In this document: piece by piece, positions 52,423 to 60,116 of the stretch
Numbering within the stretch: position 1 is the first letter of the stretch
How the letters are laid out: every line of letters begins with the position of its first letter
NCBI RefSeq assembly: GCF_003340345.1
Contig: NZ_PPTQ01000005.1
Coordinates: 110,828-174,827 of the forward strand
Direction: 5' to 3'
Origin: Paraeggerthella hongkongensis
GTDB taxonomy: Bacteria; Actinomycetota; Coriobacteriia; Coriobacteriales; Eggerthellaceae
Length of the DNA: 64,000 nt
Translations under genes and position numbers: made by a program
Notes under the pieces: model-generated
Seen by the model: only the letters and a program-made list of their open reading frames with translations
Told to the model about the DNA's origin: nothing
Database searches by the model: none

Positions 52423-54027
52423 ATGAAGCTGAATCTTTATTTCGTGCAGGAGGACTTACCTGAATTGCGGTTCGAGGGCACCCCCGTCGACCCTCCGACG
52501 GTGGCGCGATGTCGCATCGCCCAGTTCGTGGATGAGCTTCCGGGGCATCTTGACGAAGGGGTCATGTACGTTGTGAGCGCATCGACGCTGGCCTTGCATC
52601 CTCCCAAGTCCACGAAGGCTTCTTTTCTGTGTCTGGGATCCGCGCCGAAAGCGTGGAAAGATGCTGCGCTGAACCTGCTGCATTCCGAAGCGGACGTTGA
52701 ACCCGTCGACGTAATGAACGCGGTGATCCGCCTGTTCGATCGTTACCGCGCGTGGGAAGAGGATCTTCACGCCCTTGTCGACCAGCACATGTCCCTAGAT
52801 ATGCTAGGCGCGCGCTCTGTGGGCATCTTTGGAAATCCCGTCATAGCGCAGGACGTTTCCTACCGCCCCTTTTTCTACGCGCTGCCTTCCCCAGGGGAGG
52901 AAACGGAGGCTTTTCGAATCTACCGCGAAGAGGTATACGGGCAGCATGTTGGGGAAGGCGGTCTTTCCGTTCCGAGGAAAACCGCTATGGCGTTCAATCA
53001 GAACTCCGATTTCGCCAAGCTGGAAAACGCCGAAGACCCTGTTTTGTTTACCGGCGATACCTGGAGCAAGCTGTCGGTTCACTCGCTGTCTTTTCGTAGC
53101 CTTCTTTACAATTGCCGCGTGAACGGGACTTTGCTTGCCCGCGTGATCGTCGACGACATAGTGCGGCCCTTCCGTAAAAAGGACTACGTGCTGGTGAAGG
53201 TGCTTGGTGATTGCTTGACGAGAGGGCTGCAAACCGCGGGCATCGGCGATGCCGGGCAGAGCACCCGTTTCGTGCGGATTTGCCAGAGCCTGCTTTCGGG
53301 GGAAACCGTGTCGGATGACCGGATTGCTGCAGTTATGGAAAAGCTGGGGTGGCACGACAACGACAGGTTTTTCTGCATTGTGCTTAGGGAGCGGAAGCTC
53401 GATCGCAAATTCAGCGCTATTGCACGGGTGGCCATAGCCGTTACTGCTCACGATGATTCTCGCCAGCATTGCTTCTTCGACGGAAGGGCCCTAATCGTGT
53501 GCGACCTCAGCGCGGGTGCGCATACGCGCGACGAGGTGATAGCCGACGTGTTGCGCAACGTGCGGGATCTTGGCACCATCGTCTCTTTCAGTTCGTCGTT
53601 TTTCGGATTTGGAAACCTTGCGCACTTCTATCGGCAGGCTCTTGTTGTAGAGCGGGTGGGGCGTATCGAGGATGTTTCGTCGGAGGCGTATCGATTCGAG
53701 GACTATGCCGTCGATTACCTTATCGTTCGATGCGAAGAGGGATCGACGGTTGACGCTATCGTTCCGGATGGCGTGCAGAAGCTTATCGAGCTCGACAAAG
53801 AGCGGGGCACGCGCGATGCTCATCTGCTCAAAACGTTTTTGGACAACGATCGCAACATAGCGAAAACCGTTCGAGAGTTCTATATCCATCGCAACACGCT
53901 GCTGTATCGTCTCGAGAAGATAAAGGAGACTCTTGGCGCCGATTTGGACGATCCTGACGTTCGCTTGTCAGTTCAGATTGCGTTGCGGGCGCTGCGCGTT
54001 TCGGCGGATGCGCCTTATGGGGAATGA
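52423..54027 (+). CDS. PucR-type transcriptional regulator
   Basis: A 534-aa protein. The C-terminal ~60 residues have the PucR HTH_30 pattern LLKTFLDNDRNIAKTVREFYIHRNTLLYRLEKIKE. The middle (about 330-470) resembles a GGDEF-like/CdaR regulator domain and the N-terminal half is an unclassified sensor with several hydrophobic segments. Start is ATG 52423 behind AGGGGA, consistent with the promoter at 52318-52346; upstream frames overlap the promoter. Divergence from the molybdoenzyme operon makes it the likely activator or repressor of that operon in response to its substrate. Confidence 0.88.
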   Translation: MKLNLYFVQEDLPELRFEGTPVDPPTVARCRIAQFVDELPGHLDEGVMYVVSASTLALHPPKSTKASFLCLGSAPKAWKDAALNLLHSEADVEPVDVMNAVIRLFDRYRAWEEDLHALVDQHMSLDMLGARSVGIFGNPVIAQDVSYRPFFYALPSPGEETEAFRIYREEVYGQHVGEGGLSVPRKTAMAFNQNSDFAKLENAEDPVLFTGDTWSKLSVHSLSFRSLLYNCRVNGTLLARVIVDDIVRPFRKKDYVLVKVLGDCLTRGLQTAGIGDAGQSTRFVRICQSLLSGETVSDDRIAAVMEKLGWHDNDRFFCIVLRERKLDRKFSAIARVAIAVTAHDDSRQHCFFDGRALIVCDLSAGAHTRDEVIADVLRNVRDLGTIVSFSSSFFGFGNLAHFYRQALVVERVGRIEDVSSEAYRFEDYAVDYLIVRCEEGSTVDAIVPDGVQKLIELDKERGTRDAHLLKTFLDNDRNIAKTVREFYIHRNTLLYRLEKIKETLGADLDDPDVRLSVQIALRALRVSADAPYGE

Positions 54028-54074
54028 TGCGTTGCTCCGACTTCCTTGCCATGACGCCCGCGCTGTTGATGGGT

Positions 54075-54395
54075 TTATTCCGGCAGGTCTACCAGAGAGT
54101 ACGTATCGATGCTTTGACGTTGGTGGAGTATGCGGTATACGGTGAGCGTCGCGTTGTCGAAGCGGTAGTACACGATGTACGGATTCGCCAGCACCGCTCG
54201 GTATTCTCCGTGGCCAAGCCTCTCTATGGCGAAGCGTCCGCCCGCATCGGGAAAGGAGCGCGCATACTTGATTGCGGCGTCGATGCGCCGTGTCGTCGCA
54301 AAGGCGGCTTGCGGGTTTTTGCATTCGAGCCCCAGGTAAATGGCTATCGACTCCCGGTCGAGATGAGCGCGCGGCCTCCATGCAAGGTCGAGCAT
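54075..54395 (-). CDS. RelE/ParE-family toxin
   Basis: A 106-aa protein beginning MLDLAWRPRAHLDRESI, with the ARSFPDAGGRF segment and a RLGHGEYRAVLANPYIVYYRFD core typical of ParE/RelE toxins. It starts 2 bp after the antitoxin stop, and only ATG 54395 fits. Whether it targets ribosomes or gyrase cannot be decided by eye. Confidence 0.85.
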   Translation of the reverse strand: MLDLAWRPRAHLDRESIAIYLGLECKNPQAAFATTRRIDAAIKYARSFPDAGGRFAIERLGHGEYRAVLANPYIVYYRFDNATLTVYRILHQRQSIDTYSLVDLPE

Positions 54396-54397
54396 GA

Positions 54398-54715
54398 TCA
54401 GTTCCCGACCGGCGCGTAGTCGAGTTTCCAGAGTGCGAATATCTCGCTCATCCTCGCATCGGACTTTTCGGCGGACAGGGTTTCGGGGCGGTACTGCTCC
54501 TCGATCTCCGCTTCGCGTAGGGCCAGGTATACCCGGTTGCGCCGCTCGGCTGCCTCGTATGCGTTGCTGTCCATGAGCACGAACGAGGCCACTCCGTTCT
54601 TCGTGAGAACGATCGGCTCTTGCAGCTCGGTCGCTTGCGTGCATACGTCGTTGAGCTGTGTGCGCAGATCGGTTATAGGCCTGATGACGGGAAGCGGTGC
54701 GATCGGGGAGGGCAT
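54398..54715 (-). CDS. Phd/YefM-family antitoxin
   Basis: A 105-aa protein with the Phd-like N-terminal RPITDLRTQLNDVC and EPIVLTKNGVASFVLMDSNAYE. The C-terminal half is helical and probably neutralises the toxin. It is the first gene of the pair, and a large dyad lies directly upstream, as expected for conditional autorepression by antitoxin and complex. Confidence 0.87.
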   Translation of the reverse strand: MPSPIAPLPVIRPITDLRTQLNDVCTQATELQEPIVLTKNGVASFVLMDSNAYEAAERRNRVYLALREAEIEEQYRPETLSAEKSDARMSEIFALWKLDYAPVGN

Positions 54716-54730
54716 AGCGCTCCTTTCGAT

Positions 54731-54770
54731 ATACTTTATTCAGTACATAATACCATATTGAATAAAGTAT
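54731..54770. promoter_or_regulatory. 12-bp inverted repeat, probable toxin-antitoxin operator
   Basis: ATACTTTATTCA (54731-54742) and TGAATAAAGTAT (54759-54770) are perfect complements 16 bases apart. It sits at the antitoxin promoter, 15 bp upstream of its start. Confidence 0.7.
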
Positions 54771-54803
54771 TTGAAGGAAGGCGAAATATTCGAGTATTCT
54801 TGC

Positions 54804-54834
54804 TTGACCCTCTCGTTACGGGAGGGTTTATGCT
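54804..54834 (+). promoter_or_regulatory. MerR-type promoter with 19-bp spacer
   Basis: -35 TTGACC and -10 TATGCT are separated by 19 bp, two more than optimal, and the spacer is filled by a near-palindrome from 54807 to 54827 with arms ACCCTC and GAGGGT. This is the hallmark of MerR-family activation by DNA distortion. The site precedes the MerR gene by 52 bp, implying autoregulation. Confidence 0.85.
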
Positions 54835-54885
54835 GTATTTCGGTGCTCGGACGATCGACGAGCGCCGGAGGCGAAGGAGGCCAGC

Positions 54886-55656
54886 ATGCCGCATGAGAAA
54901 ACCTATACGGTTCACCAGCTTGCCGAGTTGTCGGGCGCAACCGTGCGCGCGCTGCATCATTACGACGAAACGGGGCTGGTTCGGGCGCAGCGCGCTGCGA
55001 ACGGGTATCGGCTGTACGGCCCTGCAGAGGTGGATCGGCTGCAGCAGGTTCTGCTGTATCGCGAGGCCGACATGTCGCTTGGCGACATAAAGCGACTGCT
55101 TGACGATCCTGCGTTCGATGCGCGGGAGGCTTTGGCCGGGCATTTGCGCGAGTTGCGGTCTCGGCGTGCTCGCATAGATGGATTGATCGCGAGCGTTCAG
55201 AGAACGCTCGCCAGCTTGGAAGGACAAGAAACCATGAAGGACAAGGATAAGTTCGAGGCGTTCAAGAAGGGACTCGTCGAGGAAAACGAGAAGAAGTACG
55301 GTGCGGAGGTGCGCGAACGTTGGGGCGATGAAGCCGCCGACACCAGCAACGCGAAGCTTATGGGCATGAGCGAGGAGCGGTACCTTGCCGTGCAGGAGCT
55401 CGAGGCCCGGATCAAGGACTCGTTGCTGGCCGGCATGGCTGCGGGCGATCCGGCGGGCGAAGACGCCCAGCGTGCCGCTGACCTGCATCGCCAATGGCTG
55501 TGCGCATTCTGGAAGGACGGCACGTACTCGAAGCAGGCGCATGCTTGCTTGGCCGAGGGCTATGTGGCCGACGAACGCTTCAAGGCGTACTACGAAGCAT
55601 GGGCTCCCGGTGCGACCGTGTTTCTTCGCGACGCCATCAAGGCGTACTGCTCGTAG
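54886..55656 (+). CDS. MerR-family regulator with TipAS drug-binding domain
   Basis: A 256-aa protein. Residues 1-80 are the MerR HTH (YTVHQLAELSGATVRALHHYDETGLV, ANGYRLYG, LYREADMSLGDIK). A coiled-coil linker (85-115) follows, then a C-terminal domain of the TipA antibiotic-recognition type (residues 120-256, with YLAVQELEARIKDSL and AEGYVADERFKAYYEAW). In Streptomyces, TipA binds thiopeptide antibiotics. Start ATG 54886 follows GGAGG. Its own promoter is the 19-bp-spacer site upstream. No efflux gene is adjacent, so targets may be elsewhere. Confidence 0.92.
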   Translation: MPHEKTYTVHQLAELSGATVRALHHYDETGLVRAQRAANGYRLYGPAEVDRLQQVLLYREADMSLGDIKRLLDDPAFDAREALAGHLRELRSRRARIDGLIASVQRTLASLEGQETMKDKDKFEAFKKGLVEENEKKYGAEVRERWGDEAADTSNAKLMGMSEERYLAVQELEARIKDSLLAGMAAGDPAGEDAQRAADLHRQWLCAFWKDGTYSKQAHACLAEGYVADERFKAYYEAWAPGATVFLRDAIKAYCS

Positions 55657-55677
55657 TGGTGCCGGGGGCGCGTTGGC

Positions 55678-55717
55678 GCTTCGGCTGGACGCCATGGGAG
55701 CGGCGTCCAGCCGAAGC
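55678..55717. terminator. 16-bp bidirectional terminator hairpin
   Basis: GCTTCGGCTGGACGCC and GGCGTCCAGCCGAAGC form a perfect stem around an 8-base loop, between the convergent MerR and nuclease genes. Confidence 0.75.
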
Positions 55718-55742
55718 TCGCGCGCGGCTGGCGTGCCCCTGG

Positions 55743-56792
55743 TTAGCTCTTTTCTGCCGTGGGACTGGGATGGTCGTCCTCTTCGCTTGCGAGCAAACAG
55801 GTTGTTTCGAGGGCTTGCGACAGCTCTTCCTCGGTCGGTAGGCAGAGCACGTACTGCGAGGCGAATATTCCTCTCCCGTCGGCGAGCGCGGAGTACTTGG
55901 CTACCGTTTTGTTGCGATTGGCGCAGAGGACGATCCCGATCGTGGGGTTATCGTCGGCTCGGGTGCATTGATCGTCGAACAGGCGAACGTAGAAGTCCAT
56001 CTGGCCGATGTCCTGCGGCGTGAGCTTCCCTGTTTTCAGATCGATCAGCACGAAGCACTTGAGGATGTAATGGTAAAACACAAGATCGATGTAGTAATGG
56101 TCGCCGTCGGCGCTGATGCGTTGTTGACGGGCGACAAACGAGAATCCCTTTCCCAGTTCCAGCAGGAATTGCTGAAGCTTGTCCATGAGCGCTTGTTCCA
56201 AGTCCGTTTCCAGGAAGTCTGAATTTCCGTTCAGTTCGAGGAAGTCAAGAACGTACGGGTCTTTGAGGACGTCGTCCGCCTTGGTCGGAGGCTCAAGCTG
56301 TTGGATCTCTTGCCGAACCTTGTCTTTTCCCTCCGCACGGGTGGCCAGCAGGCGTTCGTAGTAGAACGAGTGAATCTGTCGATCAAGCTGTCGTACCGTC
56401 CAGCGCTCCTCGACGGCGGAGCGGACGTAGAAGTCGCGTCGAACAGGGTCTTCTATGCGGATGATCAGGCGATAGTATGACCAGCTCAATTCGGCACACA
56501 GTGTGTGCCGAATTGGGTATGCAAGGTACAGCTGACGCATGGCGCGGAGATTTCGCTCCGTGAACCCTTTGCCGAACTCGGCGGTCAGCCGCTCGGACAG
56601 GTATTTCATGAGGTGCTTTCCGTATTCGGCGCGATCTCCCTGCGCCTCGGCGATTTGTCGCCCGATTTCCCAATAGGCGGAAACCATCGCGTCGTTCACG
56701 GCGGCAGCGGCTTTCGTGCGCGCTGACGCAAGCGTTGAGCGAACGGATTGGTAAACCGTTTCATCCGAGGCGGAATCGTAAAGCTGTTCCAT
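55743..56792 (-). CDS. DUF1016 (YhcG-type) PD-(D/E)xK nuclease-family protein
   Basis: A 349-aa protein. The N-terminal DUF1016 part contains NDAMVSAYWEIGRQIAEAQ and ERNLRAMRQLYLAYP; the C-terminal half has the PD-(D/E)xK-like core YYIDLVFYHYILKCFVLIDLKTGKLTPQD. These are usually found alone or near restriction-modification genes. Here it stands between the TipA and MoxR genes without methylase or helicase. Start ATG 56792 follows AAAGGGGG. A TGTTC/GAACA dyad lies about 75 bp upstream. Confidence 0.85.
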   Translation of the reverse strand: MEQLYDSASDETVYQSVRSTLASARTKAAAAVNDAMVSAYWEIGRQIAEAQGDRAEYGKHLMKYLSERLTAEFGKGFTERNLRAMRQLYLAYPIRHTLCAELSWSYYRLIIRIEDPVRRDFYVRSAVEERWTVRQLDRQIHSFYYERLLATRAEGKDKVRQEIQQLEPPTKADDVLKDPYVLDFLELNGNSDFLETDLEQALMDKLQQFLLELGKGFSFVARQQRISADGDHYYIDLVFYHYILKCFVLIDLKTGKLTPQDIGQMDFYVRLFDDQCTRADDNPTIGIVLCANRNKTVAKYSALADGRGIFASQYVLCLPTEEELSQALETTCLLASEEDDHPSPTAEKS

Positions 56793-56866
56793 GGACAGCC
56801 CCCTTTCAAGAAGGCGGCTGTCCTTTGCGAGAAAGTTAGGGTAGCACCCAACCAACGTATATTGTG

Positions 56867-56885
56867 TGTTCCATTATATAGAACA
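56867..56885. promoter_or_regulatory. TGTTC-GAACA dyad upstream of the DUF1016 gene
   Basis: Perfect 5-bp arms around an AT-rich 9-base centre. It lies between the nuclease gene and the 3' end of the MoxR gene, in front of the nuclease promoter region. The arms resemble generic LexA-type or repressor half-sites, but the spacing alone does not identify a regulator. Confidence 0.4.
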
Positions 56886-56897
56886 AAAGTTCGTGTA

Positions 56898-58421
56898 TCA
56901 AGCGTTTTCTTCCGTCAAATCCAGTCGGTTGATGCGGTCGGCCAGGTCGGCGCCGCGCTCGTAGAACAGCAGGCTCTTGTTGTGTTCGAAGTACCGATCG
57001 CAGCCGTGGTCGTTGATGAAGGCCATGCTGTAGCGGTTGACCGACAGGTCGGTGACCAGCAGCAGCATTTCCTGGCTTTCCCCGAACGCCCGCTCCACGA
57101 ACGCAAACGCGTTGTCGAGCGCCTGCCCGGCAGTGCCCACATGTTGGTCAAGCGCGCTCACCGATTCGCCGAACAGCAGCTTTACCTGGGAGAACGGCAC
57201 CGAGCTACCCGCGTTGCGCATGGCTTGGTCGAACAGGGCCAACGTGCGCTCGTACGCTACGTACTTCTCGTCCGATAGCAGGCCGTTCTTGCGTTCCGTT
57301 TCCAGCTGGCGCTGCAAGGCCGCGGATCGGTCACGCAGCTGGGGCAGCACATCGCATTCGTCCGCGTCTTCTGCATTCGCTCCCGCTTCGTCGCGGATGG
57401 CCGTCAGCTCGCGATGCGCGAACGCAACGGCGCGCTCTTCCAGCACGGCATCGCGCACGCGTCCGCCCAAAGCGTCGGTGATCAGGCCCATAAGCGAAAC
57501 GCGTTCGTCGAAGGCCGCTTCCTGCGCGCGCTCGAGCACGGTTTCGTCCTCTTCGCCCAACAGGATGCGGTCGATCTGGTAGTCGGCCCGGTACTTGGTG
57601 AACAGGTCGTAGTACACGGAAAAGCGCTTCGATATCTCGGCGTTCTGCACGTACTGGCTGACCAGCAGTTCGTCTACGGGGAGGCCCTGCTCTTCGTAAA
57701 GCTTCATCATGGACGAGAGGTCGTCCCATCCGCGCGCAGTGACGAACGATTTGCCGTCCACCGTGGTTTCCATGTGGTAGAAGTGATCGCGCTCGATGTC
57801 CAAATACGTTAGCACAGCGGGGTGAACTCCCTGCTCGACGGCGTAGTCGCGCCAAACCGCGAAATCGGGGTCCACGTCGATGCGCTTGAGGCGGTCCCAG
57901 GTGGCGATGTCGAAATCGTGCGCGGTGCGGTTGTATTCGGTCGGGTTTCCGGCCGTGACCACGATCCAGCCGTCGGGTACGCGATGGCGGCCGAACACCT
58001 TGTACTGCAAGAACTGCAGCATGGCGGGCGTCAGCGTTTCGGACACGCAGTTGATCTCGTCGAGGAACAGGATGCCTTCGCGTCGTCCGGTCGCCTCCAT
58101 CGCGTCGTATACGGCGGCGATGATCTCGCTCATCGTGTACTCGGATACGTCGTACTCGATGCCGTCGTAGGTTTTCTTCGCGATGAACGGCAGGCCGAGC
58201 GCGCTTTGGCGCGTGTGGTGCGTCATCGAGTAGGACACGAAGCCTACGTCAAGCTCCTGCGCGATCTGCTCCATGATGGCCGTCTTGCCGATGCCGGGCG
58301 CTCCCAGCAGGAACACCGGGCGCTGGCGTTCGGTGGGAAGGCGGTAGTTGCCGAACGCATCCTTTGCGAAGTAGGCTATCATTGCGTTTTTGATCTGGTC
58401 TTTCGCTTGCCGAATGTTCAT
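56898..58421 (-). CDS. MoxR-like AAA+ ATPase
   Basis: A 507-aa protein. AAA+ core at residues 30-250: Walker A GAPGIGKT at 40-47, Walker B ILFLDEIN at about 117-124, sensor 1 segment VVTAGNPTE, and the arginine-finger region ATWDRLKRI. The C-terminal half is a long helical, Asp/Glu-rich extension. It starts in the stop codon of the VWA gene (ATGA). MoxR ATPases pair with VWA proteins as chaperone or metal-insertion machines; the client here is unknown. Confidence 0.9.
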   Translation of the reverse strand: MNIRQAKDQIKNAMIAYFAKDAFGNYRLPTERQRPVFLLGAPGIGKTAIMEQIAQELDVGFVSYSMTHHTRQSALGLPFIAKKTYDGIEYDVSEYTMSEIIAAVYDAMEATGRREGILFLDEINCVSETLTPAMLQFLQYKVFGRHRVPDGWIVVTAGNPTEYNRTAHDFDIATWDRLKRIDVDPDFAVWRDYAVEQGVHPAVLTYLDIERDHFYHMETTVDGKSFVTARGWDDLSSMMKLYEEQGLPVDELLVSQYVQNAEISKRFSVYYDLFTKYRADYQIDRILLGEEDETVLERAQEAAFDERVSLMGLITDALGGRVRDAVLEERAVAFAHRELTAIRDEAGANAEDADECDVLPQLRDRSAALQRQLETERKNGLLSDEKYVAYERTLALFDQAMRNAGSSVPFSQVKLLFGESVSALDQHVGTAGQALDNAFAFVERAFGESQEMLLLVTDLSVNRYSMAFINDHGCDRYFEHNKSLLFYERGADLADRINRLDLTEENA

Positions 58422-59968
58422 CGGATGTCCTCTTCCTCTTCCAAAACGAAGGTTTCGTCCAGTACTACTTTCATGGCCCAGGAGGCAACGGGCGGGGCGG
58501 CTGCGGCGGATACGTCGTCTACGAATACGAAGGCGGTGTCGTAATCGGGCTTGCGGGCGGGGTAGGTGCCCTGTCCGTCGGTGAAGTAGATGAGGCCGCC
58601 CAGGTTCGTTAGATCGCCGCGCTCGATCTCGCTATCCACTAGGGCGAACACGGGCCTGAAGTCCGTGCCGCCAAGCCCCTTGATCTCCAGGTTCTCCAGA
58701 TAATCCTCCAGTTCCGCCAGCGATCCGATGCGTACGGCGCTCGTGACGGCGGCGTCGCACTGCACGATGAGCACATTCATGTCAGCGAAGAAGCTGGTTT
58801 CGTTCGCCAGGATGGCGTAGGTCTTTTCGATGAAGCGGCGCACCAGGCCGTCTTTCGTGGAGGCCGAGGTGTCGATGGCGATGACGAAATCCCTGATGCG
58901 GCGCTCTTCCACGTATTCGAGCGGTTCGATCAGGGGCAGATTGCCGTAGCGCTCCAACCCGTAGCAATAGTACACGTAGTCGAATTCGTCGTCGTTCACG
59001 CGAATCTGCTCGCCCATGCGCGCGAACTTGCGCAAGAACTCGCGATAGTCCTGGCGCTCGCGCGTGACCGCCTTCAGATTCATGGCCAGGTTCGCGCCCT
59101 CGACTCCCCAGAGCTTCGCGTACGCGTCTAGCTGCACGCCCATCTCGTAGGCCGCGCTCTTCCATTGCTCTTTCGATCGGTCCAGGTTCACGGTGTCGGC
59201 GAATCGGTCGTCGATGGATCGGCCGGCTTTCTCGGGCGCTTCCTTTTGCACGATGTCGTCCTGGCTGACGGCTTGGTGGGACGTATGGTTGCGTTTCGCC
59301 TGATCGGCATCGGGAGGCAGGTCCATGTCGGTACCGCTTTTCGCGGTCTGCGAGGAAGCTGCGCCATCCGGTGCGTCCGGCCCTTCGTCGCGCCGGCCCT
59401 CCTCGGAATCGGCCTTGCTGCGTGCGGCCTCTTGCGCGGCCATGCGATGCCAGGGTTCGTGGTCGTCCACGTAGAAGGGCGCGCGCAGGGCTTCCAGGTC
59501 GTCGTCTTCCAGCTGCTGCTCGATCAGGTAACGGTAGACGGTTTCGGCGGTTGCCAGGGGGACGTCGGCATCGATGCGCGCGAGGGCGGCTCGTTGGCGA
59601 TCGGCGCGCTCGGTGCGCGTGACGGGCAGGTCAAGCTCGTTGATGGCGCGCTCGACCACGATGTCGCAGGCGGCGTCCCAGCATGCGGCGTTCACGCGCG
59701 CAGACGGGTATGGATGCAGAAACACGTTGTGCAGCACGATGTGCAGGTACGCCCGTGCAATCGAGGCTGGCTCGTCCGCGTAGGCGCGCGCGATGCTGGC
59801 GGGGCTGTACCGTATGCGGGTGCCGTCGGTGGCGAACGTGGAACCGGGCACGGGGAGGTACGTAAGGCGCGCGAACGCAGCGTTCATGAACCTCAGGTTC
59901 ACGAGCAGCTCGGTTCTCGCGAGGTCGAGCGCTTGCCGCGCAAGCGGACCTACGGCTTCGACGGCCAT
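58418..59968 (-). CDS. VWA-domain protein, DUF2201-like, partner of the MoxR ATPase
   Basis: A 516-aa protein. The N-terminal ~150 residues are a DUF2201-like putative metallopeptidase-type domain, with a helical HIVLHNVFLHPYP segment. A charged, low-complexity linker (about 180-260) follows, then a C-terminal VWA domain. Its MIDAS motif begins IDTSAS at about residue 365, with the matching Thr in GGTDF and Asp in YFTDGQG. Start ATG 59968 follows AAAGGAG. It is the first gene of the two-gene operon with the ATPase and is divergent from the LRR gene. Confidence 0.88.
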   Translation of the reverse strand: MAVEAVGPLARQALDLARTELLVNLRFMNAAFARLTYLPVPGSTFATDGTRIRYSPASIARAYADEPASIARAYLHIVLHNVFLHPYPSARVNAACWDAACDIVVERAINELDLPVTRTERADRQRAALARIDADVPLATAETVYRYLIEQQLEDDDLEALRAPFYVDDHEPWHRMAAQEAARSKADSEEGRRDEGPDAPDGAASSQTAKSGTDMDLPPDADQAKRNHTSHQAVSQDDIVQKEAPEKAGRSIDDRFADTVNLDRSKEQWKSAAYEMGVQLDAYAKLWGVEGANLAMNLKAVTRERQDYREFLRKFARMGEQIRVNDDEFDYVYYCYGLERYGNLPLIEPLEYVEERRIRDFVIAIDTSASTKDGLVRRFIEKTYAILANETSFFADMNVLIVQCDAAVTSAVRIGSLAELEDYLENLEIKGLGGTDFRPVFALVDSEIERGDLTNLGGLIYFTDGQGTYPARKPDYDTAFVFVDDVSAAAAPPVASWAMKVVLDETFVLEEEEDIR

Positions 59969-60116
59969 GTTGCTCCTTTGAACGGACGTGCGTGTGCGAA
60001 GCGCGTGCTGGCTTCGCGGTGGCTCTTGCCTTCGTCGCTTCCCGCAGTGTAGCATGGGGCAGGCCAAGGGTAAACAAACCTGTTACCAAGAGGTTTTTGG
60101 GAGGTAGCACAATACT

